Assembly: GCF_021404405.1 (NCBI RefSeq) | Contig: NZ_JABFTV010000013.1 | Location: 1-64,000, forward strand | Reading direction: 5' to 3' | DNA length: 64,000 nt | Origin: Billgrantia aerodenitrificans | GTDB taxonomy: Bacteria; Pseudomonadota; Gammaproteobacteria; Pseudomonadales; Halomonadaceae | In this document: one piece after another, positions 25,210-32,708 of the stretch | Layout of the letters: each line of letters starts with the position of its first letter | Numbering within the stretch: position 1 is the first letter of the stretch | Made by a program: the position numbers and the translations under genes | Notes under the pieces: generated by a model | The model's input: the letters and a program-made list of their open reading frames with translations, nothing else | The model's database searches: none | Told to the model about the DNA's origin: nothing

Positions 25210-25665
25210 ATGGACAAGATCGACCGCAAGATCCTGCATGAGCTCCAGCTCGATGGGCGTCTGAGCAATCAGGACCTGGCCCAGCGGGTCAATCTCTCTC
25301 CCTCCCCCTGCCTGCGGCGGGTCCGGCGGCTCGAGGAGCAGGGTGTGATACGCGGCTATACGGCAATCATCGATCAGAAACGCTACGGCTACCCTTTGAC
25401 CGTCTTCACCCGCATCTCGCTGGCCCGCCACGACACCGAGACGGTGGCCAAGTTCGAGCGCAGGGTGCGGGAGATCGACGAGATCATCGACTGCTTCGTG
25501 CTGACGGGGCAGCGCGACTACCAACTGCGGGTAGTGGCAGCCAGCCTCGAGGACTACGAGCGCTTCATGCGCGACACCCTGCACACCATCCCCGGCATCG
25601 GCTCCATCGATACCAGCTTTGCGTTTGGGGTGGTGAAGCAGGCGCCGTCGCTTCCACACCTTTAG
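25210..25665 (+). CDS. Lrp/AsnC family transcriptional regulator (MdeR-like)
   Basis: 151 residues. The N-terminal HTH contains DKIDRKILHELQLDGRLSNQ and NLSPSPCLRRVRRLEEQGVI. The C-terminal RAM ligand domain contains FVLTGQRDYQLRVVAASLED. The ATG at 25210 starts the conserved MDKIDR; the frame is open upstream but not conserved. Divergent from methionine gamma-lyase, so it likely activates that gene in response to methionine, as MdeR does in Pseudomonas. Specific ligand not proven. Confidence 0.9.
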   Translation: MDKIDRKILHELQLDGRLSNQDLAQRVNLSPSPCLRRVRRLEEQGVIRGYTAIIDQKRYGYPLTVFTRISLARHDTETVAKFERRVREIDEIIDCFVLTGQRDYQLRVVAASLEDYERFMRDTLHTIPGIGSIDTSFAFGVVKQAPSLPHL

Positions 25666-25770
25666 CCGCTTCCTCACCTTTAGCCTCTTTCACACGCCTA
25701 GTTGCCCTCCCTCTCCCCTCTTTCTCCCGGCTCGGTTAGCATGAGAGGTTTTGCGTTTCGAGGAACCATC

Positions 25771-26676
25771 ATGCAAGCCTCTCTCGAGCAGCGGGCGCTC
25801 AAGATCTCCATCGTCGTCACCCTCGTGGTCTCCAGCCTGGGGGTGACGTTCGGGCTGCTGGCCGGCTCACAGTCGATCCTGTTCGACGGGGTGTTCTCTA
25901 CCATCGACGCCGCCATGTCGGCGCTCGCCCTGCTGGTGGCAAGGCTGGCGGTGCGCGAAGCCAGCCAGCGCTTTCAGCACGGCTATTGGCACCTGGAGCC
26001 GCTGGTGGCGGCACTCAACGGCAGCATTCTGATGCTGCTGTGCTTCTACGCCTTCCTCAATGCGCTCCAGGGGCTGATGGAGGGCGGCCAGCCGCTGGCC
26101 TTCGACGTGGCCATCGGCTACGCCGTGGTAGTCGCCACCATGTGCTACGCCATGGTCTTCTACCAGCGCCGCATCAACCGCCGGGCGCAGTCGGAGTTCG
26201 TGCGGATCGACATGCAGGGCTGGCTGATGGCCGCGCTCATCACCACCTCGCTGCTGGTGGCTTTCAGCATCGGCCTGCTGCTGCAGGGCACCGAGTGGGA
26301 GCACCTGACCCGCTACATCGATTCGCTGCTGCTGGTAATACTCACGGTCTGCTTCATGCCGGTGCCCATCGGTATCGTGCGCCGTGCGCTGCGCGAGATC
26401 CTGCTGATCGCTCCCAGCAATATCGACCGCGAAGTGCACGCCGCCATGGAACCGGTGATGCAGCGTGAAGGACTGCTCGAATACTTCAGCCACGTGGCCA
26501 AGGCCGGGCGCGGGCATTATATCGAGATCCATATCGTCACCACGCCGGAGTTTGCCGCTGACCGGGGCATCGCCGCGCTGGACGAGATACGCGAGGAGAT
26601 CGCCGCGAAGCTGAGCCCGCCGCCGGAGCGACGCTGGTTCACGGTGGCCTTCACTGCCGACCCGCGCTGGGCCTGA
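25771..26676 (+). CDS. Cation diffusion facilitator (CDF) family transporter
   Basis: 301 residues from the ATG at 25771, which has GAGGAA about 6 bases upstream; an ATG at 25741 lacks this. Six hydrophobic segments are visible. The metal-site helices include SQSILFDGVFSTIDAAMSAL (TM2) and VRIDMQGWLMAALITTSL (TM5). A cytoplasmic domain (about 215-301) follows. Family members exchange divalent cations such as Zn, Fe or Mn for protons. The usual HxxxD/DxxxD site is modified here, so metal preference cannot be read off. Confidence 0.82.
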   Translation: MQASLEQRALKISIVVTLVVSSLGVTFGLLAGSQSILFDGVFSTIDAAMSALALLVARLAVREASQRFQHGYWHLEPLVAALNGSILMLLCFYAFLNALQGLMEGGQPLAFDVAIGYAVVVATMCYAMVFYQRRINRRAQSEFVRIDMQGWLMAALITTSLLVAFSIGLLLQGTEWEHLTRYIDSLLLVILTVCFMPVPIGIVRRALREILLIAPSNIDREVHAAMEPVMQREGLLEYFSHVAKAGRGHYIEIHIVTTPEFAADRGIAALDEIREEIAAKLSPPPERRWFTVAFTADPRWA

Positions 26677-26746
26677 GCGATAGTGAAGCTATGCTGAATG
26701 TGGCGCCGCCCCTGAGGCGGCCCTGGACCCAGGCAGCGAGGAGACT

Positions 26747-27364
26747 ATGGCAGTATCCAAGGGGGACACCGAGGATGAGCCCAGAGAGCCGCACAATCTG
26801 ATCGAACTGATCGAGACCATCGAAGCGATCGAAACCCCTTCGGGCAAGCTGCGTTTCGATGCCGTACTGGAGGCGATCGGACGTCGCTCCTTCGGCCCCC
26901 TGCTGTTGCTGGCCGGCCTGGTGACCTTGGCACCGGTCATCAGCGGGATTCCCGGGGTGCCTTCACTGATGGGCATGTTTACCTTTCTGGTATGCGCTCA
27001 GTTACTGGTCGGCCGACGCACCTTTTGGCTACCGGCTTGGCTGCGAAATCGCCAGCTTTCAAGCGACAAGGTTCACAAGGGTCTGGGCTGGATGCGCAAG
27101 CCATCTCGAATGATCGACCGCCTGGTCTACCATCGCATCTCGTTCATGACCGGCGACTTCGCCATACGTGTGATCGCCGTAACCTGTTTCGTGCTCTCCA
27201 TCGCCATGCCCCCCATGGAACTCGTACCGCTGACGGTCAACATTGCCGGCGTGGCGCTGACCCTGTTCGGGCTAGCCATCATGGCCCGGGACGGCCTGCT
27301 CTCCATCATCGCTTTCATCATTACCGGCATCAGTCTTTTCACCATGCTCTACAACCTGCTGTAG
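26747..27364 (+). CDS. ExoD family exopolysaccharide-related membrane protein
   Basis: 205 residues. IGRRSFGPLLLLAGLVTLAP followed by ISGIPGVPSLMG is the ExoD signature. RRTFWLPAWLRNR and WMRKPSRMIDRLV follow, and three further hydrophobic segments end the protein. ExoD was first linked to exopolysaccharide production and alkaline tolerance in rhizobia; the molecular role is unsettled. Start 26747 follows GAGGAGAC. The next gene follows after 9 bases. Confidence 0.88.
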   Translation: MAVSKGDTEDEPREPHNLIELIETIEAIETPSGKLRFDAVLEAIGRRSFGPLLLLAGLVTLAPVISGIPGVPSLMGMFTFLVCAQLLVGRRTFWLPAWLRNRQLSSDKVHKGLGWMRKPSRMIDRLVYHRISFMTGDFAIRVIAVTCFVLSIAMPPMELVPLTVNIAGVALTLFGLAIMARDGLLSIIAFIITGISLFTMLYNLL

Positions 27365-27373
27365 GAGTCTTCC

Positions 27374-28321
27374 ATGCTACCGCTTGAACGTATTCTGGAA
27401 GCCCAGCGCCGTATCGCCGACAGCCTGCCGCCCACGCCGCTGCTGCTCGACCATGTGCTGTCCGAGCAGTTCGGGCGGCGCATCTGGCTCAAGGGGGAGC
27501 TGTTTCAGCGCACCGGCTCGTTCAAGCCTCGCGGTGGGCTCAACTGGTTGCGCAGCGCCGGCGATGCGGAGTTGGCCGGCGGGCTGGGAGCGGTCTCGGC
27601 GGGCAATCACGCCTTGGGGCTCGCCTGGGCGGCCGGCGAGGCTGGTGTGCCGGTGACAATCGTGATGCCCGAGAACGCCAGCGTGTTCAAGGTGGAAGGC
27701 AGCCGCAAGCTCGGCGCCGAGGTGATTCTGCACGGCGACATCAACCAAGCCTGGGAGCTGATGCGCAAGCTGGTAGCGGAGCGCGGCCTGACCCTGGTGC
27801 ACCCCTACGACGACGAGCGCATCATCGCCGGCCAGGGCACGGTGGGGCTGGAGATTCTCGAACAGGCACCCGAGGCTACCGCCATCCTGTGCCCGGTGGG
27901 TGGCGGCGGCTTGATCGCCGGTATCGGTTCGGCCGCCGCAGCACTGAAGCCCGAGCTTGCCTTGATCGGCGTGGAACCCAGCGGGGCCGCCAGCATGGCC
28001 GCGGCCTGGTCGGCCGGCGCGCCTGAGCGCCTGGCACGGGTCGCTACCTGCGCCAAGAGCCTGGGCGCCGCCATCGTCGGTGAGCACACCTACCCCGTAT
28101 GCCGTAAAACGACCCAGACACTGCTGCAAGTGGACGACGATGCCATCGGCCGCGCCATGCGCCATCTGCTCTACCAGGCCAAGCTGCTGGCAGAACCGGG
28201 CGCGGCCGTGGGTGTGGCCGCCCTGCTCGAAGGGGCGGTCGCGTTACCCTTCGAAGGCGATGTGGTGGTGGTGATCACTGGCGGTAACATGAGCCCGGAG
28301 GAGCTGACCGATTTCCTGTAA
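27374..28321 (+). CDS. Threonine/serine dehydratase family PLP enzyme
   Basis: 315 residues with a catalytic domain only and no ACT regulatory domain. Lys51 in RTGSFKPRGG is the PLP Schiff-base residue; VSAGNHALGLAWAA and the phosphate-binding loop CPVGGGGLIAG follow. The size fits catabolic threonine ammonia-lyase, serine racemase or hydroxyaspartate dehydratase-like enzymes, which cannot be separated by eye. The stop codon lies in a small palindrome (28318-28331), and the gene converges with a LysE exporter. Confidence 0.87.
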   Translation: MLPLERILEAQRRIADSLPPTPLLLDHVLSEQFGRRIWLKGELFQRTGSFKPRGGLNWLRSAGDAELAGGLGAVSAGNHALGLAWAAGEAGVPVTIVMPENASVFKVEGSRKLGAEVILHGDINQAWELMRKLVAERGLTLVHPYDDERIIAGQGTVGLEILEQAPEATAILCPVGGGGLIAGIGSAAAALKPELALIGVEPSGAASMAAAWSAGAPERLARVATCAKSLGAAIVGEHTYPVCRKTTQTLLQVDDDAIGRAMRHLLYQAKLLAEPGAAVGVAALLEGAVALPFEGDVVVVITGGNMSPEELTDFL

Positions 28322-28339
28322 CCACGGTTACCCCCTCGA

Positions 28340-28957
28340 TCAGGCCAGGATGAAGTAGACGCAGGCGGCGGTCAGCCCCCCCATGGTCCAGTTGAAGATT
28401 CGCCAGGCGCGGGGCGTGTCGAGCCAGCGCCCGATGGCCACGCCGAACCCGGCCCACAGGGCGATGCAGGGCAGACCGACCAGCTCGGCGAAGGCCGCCA
28501 GCATCAGTGCGTTGATCACCAAGTTACCGCCTTCAGGCAGAAACCCCGCCATCAGCGCCAGCCCCATGACCCAGGCCTTGGGATTGGCGAACTGGAACGC
28601 CGCCGCCTGCCAGAAGCTCAAGGGTCGTCCTTCGCCCTCCAGGCGAAAATCGGGCGGCGGCGCGGTGGCAATCTTCCACGCCAGATAGAGCAGGTAGGCA
28701 CTGCCGATCACCCGTAGCACCGTCTGCACCGCCGGGTAGCGCTCGAAGATCAGCCCCAACCCCAGGGCAATGCCGGCGAACAGCAGGAAGCAGCCGCCCA
28801 GAATGCCGAAGATGTGCGGCAAGGTGCGCATGAAGCCGTAGTTGGCTCCCGAGGCCGTGAGCATCACGTTGTTGGGCCCGGGAGTGATGGTCATCGAGAT
28901 CATATAGAGGGCCGCCGGCCCGAGTAACGCCAAAGCTTCCATTGCATTTGCACCCAT
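28340..28957 (-). CDS. LysE family translocator
   Basis: 205 residues from the ATG at 28957, or 200 from the ATG at 28942; neither has a strong ribosome-binding site. MISMTITPGPNNVMLTASGA is the LysE signature, with QFANPKAWVMGLALMAGF in the second half. Likely exports an amino acid. Divergent from a MocR-type regulator across 84 bases carrying three palindromes, so exporter expression is probably controlled by that regulator. Confidence 0.9.
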   Translation of the reverse strand: MGANAMEALALLGPAALYMISMTITPGPNNVMLTASGANYGFMRTLPHIFGILGGCFLLFAGIALGLGLIFERYPAVQTVLRVIGSAYLLYLAWKIATAPPPDFRLEGEGRPLSFWQAAAFQFANPKAWVMGLALMAGFLPEGGNLVINALMLAAFAELVGLPCIALWAGFGVAIGRWLDTPRAWRIFNWTMGGLTAACVYFILA

Positions 28958-28979
28958 ACAATTTTTGATTTTCGCTTGG

Positions 28980-28993
28980 ATTGTGCGCACAAT
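28980..28993. promoter_or_regulatory. 14-bp perfect palindrome in lysE-mocR interval
   Basis: ATTGTGCGCACAAT is self-complementary over all 14 bases and lies 23 bp from the exporter start. Candidate binding site of the adjacent MocR-type regulator. Confidence 0.65.
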
Positions 28994-29008
28994 TTCCAGC
29001 ATAATCCT

Positions 29009-29020
29009 GCCAATATTGGC
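29009..29020. promoter_or_regulatory. 12-bp perfect palindrome in lysE-mocR interval
   Basis: GCCAATATTGGC is fully self-complementary. It lies midway between the two divergent genes. It may be a second operator or part of overlapping promoters. Confidence 0.55.
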
Positions 29021-29032
29021 GTCAAAGGTTTT

Positions 29033-29049
29033 ATTGTCACCATGACAAT
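29033..29049. promoter_or_regulatory. Inverted repeat across the mocR start codon
   Basis: ATTGTCA-CCA-TGACAAT is a perfect 7-3-7 inverted repeat that includes the ATG at 29042. Its outer ATTGT/ACAAT matches the palindrome at 28980-28993. A regulator bound here would block its own transcription or translation start. Confidence 0.65.
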
Positions 29050-30439
29050 ATGGGTTCCTCAGCTCCCTTCCGAGGGCGTGCGCTACCGCGTGATTGCCGA
29101 TGCCATCGCCCTGGCGATCCAGACCGGCGAACTCGCTGCGGGGCAGAAGCTGCCGCCACAGCGTCAGCTGGCCGATCGGCTGGGCGTCACGGTGGGTACC
29201 GTGACCCGTGCCTATGCCGAGGCGGAGCGCCAGGGCCGGGTCGTGGCCCGGGTGGGCAGCGGCACCTACGTGCGCGGCAACGAAGCGCCGTCGGGCCAGT
29301 ACTTTCTCGCCAGTCGTCCCGCCGAGGACGGCATCATCGACCTCAGCCTGAGCCTGCCGCCACCGCATCCGCTGCGTGCCGCCTCGCTGGGGCGCGTGCT
29401 GCAGGAGATCGCCGTCGAGGAGCCGCTGTTGCAGCGCGCCGTGGAGTACCAGTCGGATCGCGGCGTGCCGGAGCACCGCGAACGGCTGGCGGCCTGGATG
29501 ACCGAACTCGGCATGCCTGCCGAGGCCGAGTCGCTGCTGGTCACCCAGGGCGGGCAGCACGGTATCAGCCTAGCCCTGCAGGCGCTGACACGCCCGGGCG
29601 AGCGCATCGCCGCGGACGTGTTGACCTACCCCGGGTTGATCAGCGCCGCCAGCCAGGCGCACCTCAAGCTGCTTGGCGTGCCGATGGACGAGCACGGCAT
29701 GGACGTCGATGCCCTCGCCCGGCTCTGCGCCCAGCAGCAGCCACCGAGGCTGGTCTATGTCACGCCCGATCAGAACAACCCGACCGGTACGCCGCTGAGC
29801 GAGAGCCGCCGCGAACGGCTGGCGGCACTGGCCTACCGCCATGACTTCTGGATCGTCGAGGATGGCGTGCAGTACCTGCCCGCTGTCGAGCGTGGCACCC
29901 CGCTCTATCGCCTGGCACCGGAACGCACGCTGTTCATCTTCAGCACCTCCAAGGTACTGGCCGGGGGGCTGCGCATCGGTACCCTGCTGGCGCCCGCCAT
30001 GCTGCGTGAACGCTTGGGGACGGCGCTGCGCGCTCAGAGCTGGATGGTGCCGCCCTTGATGGTCGAGGCGGTGTGCCGCTGGGTCGCCAGCGACGACAGC
30101 CGCGTGCTGCTCGACTGGCTGATCGAAGAGCTGGGAGCACGCCAGCGGCTGGCACGAGAACGACTTGTCGGATACTCCCTAGGTGGACGGGCACACGGCA
30201 ACAATCTGTGGCTGCCGCTGCCCGAAGGACAGCGCAGCGCCATCCTGACGGCGGCCCTGGCGCAGCGTAACGTGCTGGTCAGCAGCGCAGAGCCCTTCTG
30301 CGTAGGCAGCGAACCGGCGCCCCAGGCACTGCGGCTGTGCCTCAGCGCCGCCGTGTCGCGGGAGGCACTGACCCAGGCGCTGGACACACTAGTCGAACTG
30401 CTCGCCGAGCCCCCAGCCGCTCCCTGGCAGACGCTGTAG
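29042..30439 (+). CDS. MocR-type regulator (GntR HTH + aminotransferase I domain)
   Basis: 465 residues from the ATG at 29042. The GntR-type winged helix (about 10-75) has KLPPQRQLADRLGVTVGTVT. The fold-type I aminotransferase domain (about 100-455) has TPDQNNPTGTPLS and the PLP lysine in FIFSTSKVLAGGLRIG. MocR proteins sense amino-acid-related ligands through PLP. Divergent from a LysE exporter, its likely target. A stem-loop terminator follows. Confidence 0.92.
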   Translation: MTIWVPQLPSEGVRYRVIADAIALAIQTGELAAGQKLPPQRQLADRLGVTVGTVTRAYAEAERQGRVVARVGSGTYVRGNEAPSGQYFLASRPAEDGIIDLSLSLPPPHPLRAASLGRVLQEIAVEEPLLQRAVEYQSDRGVPEHRERLAAWMTELGMPAEAESLLVTQGGQHGISLALQALTRPGERIAADVLTYPGLISAASQAHLKLLGVPMDEHGMDVDALARLCAQQQPPRLVYVTPDQNNPTGTPLSESRRERLAALAYRHDFWIVEDGVQYLPAVERGTPLYRLAPERTLFIFSTSKVLAGGLRIGTLLAPAMLRERLGTALRAQSWMVPPLMVEAVCRWVASDDSRVLLDWLIEELGARQRLARERLVGYSLGGRAHGNNLWLPLPEGQRSAILTAALAQRNVLVSSAEPFCVGSEPAPQALRLCLSAAVSREALTQALDTLVELLAEPPAAPWQTL

Positions 30440-30450
30440 CATGGCACGGC

Positions 30451-30471
30451 GGCTCCTGCACGGCAGGAGCC
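30451..30471. terminator. Stem-loop between mocR and DUF2182 genes
   Basis: GGCTCCTG (30451-30458) and CAGGAGCC (30464-30471) form a perfect 8-bp stem with a 5-base loop, 11 bases after the MocR stop and between convergent genes. No U run; probably a shared bidirectional terminator. Confidence 0.6.
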
Positions 30472-30514
30472 ACCGCGAACTTCCTTTCAATCCATGTTCT
30501 TCAGTGCAGGTTCA

Positions 30515-31306
30515 TCAATGCATGTGCACCAGGGTCGGCATCCACGCCGGGCCGATGAACACCAGTGCACCCAGCAGGATCAGGGCCGTGCCGGCCGGTC
30601 GCACCAGCCTGTCTCCATGGCGGCCGATCTTCTCGTAAATCATGAGCGCAGCCAGGGGCGCCATCCACGCCAGGTTGGCAATGCCGACCACGAACATCAC
30701 CAGCATGAGCGCCCAGCAACTGCCCAGGCAGAACAGCCCATGCCGGACGCCGAGCGTCATGGCCCCGCCCCACCCTCGACGGTAATGCGCCAGCAGGAAG
30801 GAGCGTGGCTGGCGGCACTTATCCAGACACCGCGACTTGAGTGAGGTGAACTGGAAGGCTCCGGCCAGCACCAGCACGGCTCCCATCAGCCATTCAGGTC
30901 GATGCATCAACCAGTGCCAGTCCGAAAGAGCCATCCCCAGCAGCGTGTCACCCAGCAGGGCCAACACACCGAACATGGTCCACACGAGCAGATAGCCACC
31001 CAGGAAGCAGACCCGCGCTACCCCCGGATGGGGCTGGCCGGTTGCCGCCTGACGGAACAGGCCGACCATGGGCAGGGTGGACGGCAGCATCATGGCCGCG
31101 ATGTGTAGCTGCCAGGCGAGCAGGAACAGGACCAGGCTGCTCCAGAGTGCCATGTCGTCGACGACCAGCTGGTGATGATGGACCCACTGCACCCTGCCGG
31201 TCAGCTCGGCCACGATGGCCAACAGCCACGCCAGGCCAATGATGCCCAGCAGCAGAAGGTTGTCAGCGGTAATCCGGTTTGCCTGCCGGTCGAGCGCGGC
31301 ACTCAC
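30515..31306 (-). CDS. DUF2182 membrane protein (predicted metal-binding)
   Basis: 263 residues with six to seven hydrophobic segments. AAMMLPSTLPMVGLF, SLKSRCLDKCRQP and GVRHGLFCLGSCWALMLVMF are the conserved DUF2182 motifs; the Cys, His and Met residues suggest metal binding in or near the membrane. Its start overlaps the DUF1326 stop by 4 bases. The DUF1326-DUF2182 pair recurs in proteobacteria and actinobacteria, which supports a joint but unknown role. Confidence 0.85.
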   Translation of the reverse strand: MSAALDRQANRITADNLLLLGIIGLAWLLAIVAELTGRVQWVHHHQLVVDDMALWSSLVLFLLAWQLHIAAMMLPSTLPMVGLFRQAATGQPHPGVARVCFLGGYLLVWTMFGVLALLGDTLLGMALSDWHWLMHRPEWLMGAVLVLAGAFQFTSLKSRCLDKCRQPRSFLLAHYRRGWGGAMTLGVRHGLFCLGSCWALMLVMFVVGIANLAWMAPLAALMIYEKIGRHGDRLVRPAGTALILLGALVFIGPAWMPTLVHMH

Positions 31307-31950
31307 GGCTCGAACTCCATCTTCCAGGCGGTCTGAATGGCATTCTGCCCGTCGTGAGTCCAGCTCATGCCATGTTGCGGCATGCTGACCCGATAACGCC
31401 GCGACTTGCCGAGATAGGCCGGGGCACCCTTGACCGTGGTGAAGGCACTGTCATGCATCGTGGCCGTGGTTCCGTCCGGTGAGGATTGGATCGGGGCAAG
31501 CTCCGCCTCGACCCTGCCCTGTGCGATCAAGCGCCCTTCCACCTGCTGTGCCTCATGCACGATCGGCACACGCTCCACGGCCACGATCTCACCTACCAGG
31601 CCTGCAAGGTCAGCCAGCGGCCCACCCAACTTGCCACCGAAGGCATCCAGCAGCGCTTCATACTGCGCGTCGTCAGCGGCGCTGTCGATCAGGATGACCG
31701 ACCGCCAGCCGCCGGCCAACGCATTGCCCGGTATGTACGCCACGTTCATGAGGGTCAAACCGGATACATCGACGCCCCTGGCCTGCCCCTTTTCCAGCTT
31801 GAAGGCGATCACGCCATGGCATTCGTTACCGTCGGGGTCTTCACCGAGAAAGCATGGACAGGGCGCGGAGCACGAGCAGATCTCCAGCATCGTGCCCTCG
31901 AGTCGATAGCCTGCCTTTGTCGTTGTCGGCGTCGTCATAGTTGTTGTCAT
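31303..31950 (-). CDS. DUF1326 domain protein
   Basis: 215 residues. The N-terminal ICSCSAPCPCFLG has four closely spaced cysteines, typical of DUF1326. YIPGNALAGGWRSVILIDSA and a C-terminal YRVSMPQHGMSWTHDGQNA follow. No signal peptide is visible, so it is probably cytoplasmic. The Cys cluster would suit metal or thiol chemistry, and it is coupled translationally to the DUF2182 membrane protein. The molecular function is not known. Confidence 0.85.
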   Translation of the reverse strand: MTTTMTTPTTTKAGYRLEGTMLEICSCSAPCPCFLGEDPDGNECHGVIAFKLEKGQARGVDVSGLTLMNVAYIPGNALAGGWRSVILIDSAADDAQYEALLDAFGGKLGGPLADLAGLVGEIVAVERVPIVHEAQQVEGRLIAQGRVEAELAPIQSSPDGTTATMHDSAFTTVKGAPAYLGKSRRYRVSMPQHGMSWTHDGQNAIQTAWKMEFEP

Positions 31951-31997
31951 GATCCACCTCCATCAGCTTGAGTGTGAGCACCGGCAACCCGGCACGT

Positions 31998-32579
31998 TCA
32001 AGCGTCACGAGTCGCCGCTGCAAAATAGAAATCCAACATTCGATCGAGTGGTGCCGGATCTCTGAGTAAACGGCTGCGCAAGGCAGCCCCCTCCCAGCAG
32101 TTCAACAACAGGTTGGCCAGCTCTACCGGGTCGGCATCGGGCGCCAGCTGGCCCTGCTGTCTTGCCTCTTCCAGGCACTCCGCAATATGTCGTGTCACCA
32201 CGGAGAAACAGTTCTCGATCTTGCGCGCGAAGGTCGGATTCACGCCGGAAAGTTCCTGCCCCAAAGCTCCGAGCATGCAGCCCAGGTGACCGTCTTGACG
32301 GTACTTCTCCCGCGATAGCTCGAAGAAGCGTCGTGCCCGATCCAACGGTTGCAGCGTCTGGTCCTGCAAGGCGGCTTCCAGCCCCTGATGCACCTCCTGC
32401 ATGTACCGATCGACGACCTGCAGGGCGAAGTCCTCCTTGCTGCCGAAGTGATGATAGAAGGACCCCTTGGGTACGCCCGTTGCCTCCAGCAGTGCCTGAA
32501 TGCCCAAATCGTTGTAACCGTGCTTGAGCAGCATCGATAGCCCGACTTCGAGCAGTTGCTCCTTGGTGTTGAGTGCCAT
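31998..32579 (-). CDS. TetR family regulator, NemR/AcuR-like
   Basis: 193 residues. The HTH (about 10-50) includes ALLEATGVPKGSFYHHFGSK. The ligand domain contains HLGCMLGALGQEL at about 98-110, where NemR/AcuR-type proteins carry a redox-active Cys in a similar GC motif. Directly upstream is TAGACC-GACC-GGTCTA, the operator form known for NemR. It lies 47 bases before the DUF1326 gene in the same direction, so it probably autoregulates and controls that pair. Reactive electrophiles or hypochlorite are plausible inducers; inferred. Confidence 0.87.
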   Translation of the reverse strand: MALNTKEQLLEVGLSMLLKHGYNDLGIQALLEATGVPKGSFYHHFGSKEDFALQVVDRYMQEVHQGLEAALQDQTLQPLDRARRFFELSREKYRQDGHLGCMLGALGQELSGVNPTFARKIENCFSVVTRHIAECLEEARQQGQLAPDADPVELANLLLNCWEGAALRSRLLRDPAPLDRMLDFYFAAATRDA

Positions 32580-32588
32580 TCTCTCTCC

Positions 32589-32604
32589 TAGACCGACCGG
32601 TCTA
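32589..32604. promoter_or_regulatory. NemR-type operator before TetR gene
   Basis: TAGACC-GACC-GGTCTA, a 6-4-6 inverted repeat 9 bases upstream of the TetR start codon. It matches the TAGACC-N4-GGTCTA site bound by NemR in E. coli. Confidence 0.8.
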
Positions 32605-32632
32605 TTCAGAATAGGACGTACGCAAGCGGCGT

Positions 32633-32660
32633 CAAGGCCGGCTTGAAAGCCGGCCCTTGG
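32633..32660 (-). terminator. Long stem-loop after acetate kinase gene
   Basis: CAAG-GCCGGCT (32633-32643), loop TGAA, then AGCCGGC with one bulged C and CTTG. It lies about 50 bases beyond the acetate kinase stop and before the TetR promoter. The stem is strong but no U run follows in the leftward direction. Likely terminator of the leftward pta-ack unit. Confidence 0.55.
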
Positions 32661-32708
32661 CTGAGAAGCCGATGAAGCGATATATAGAGGTGCGGTCGAT
32701 AGTGCGGA

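Noticed and set aside
28318..28331. GTAACC-AC-GGTTAC palindrome over a stop codon as a terminator
   Set aside because: The loop would be only 2 bases and the stem short, so a functional hairpin is doubtful.
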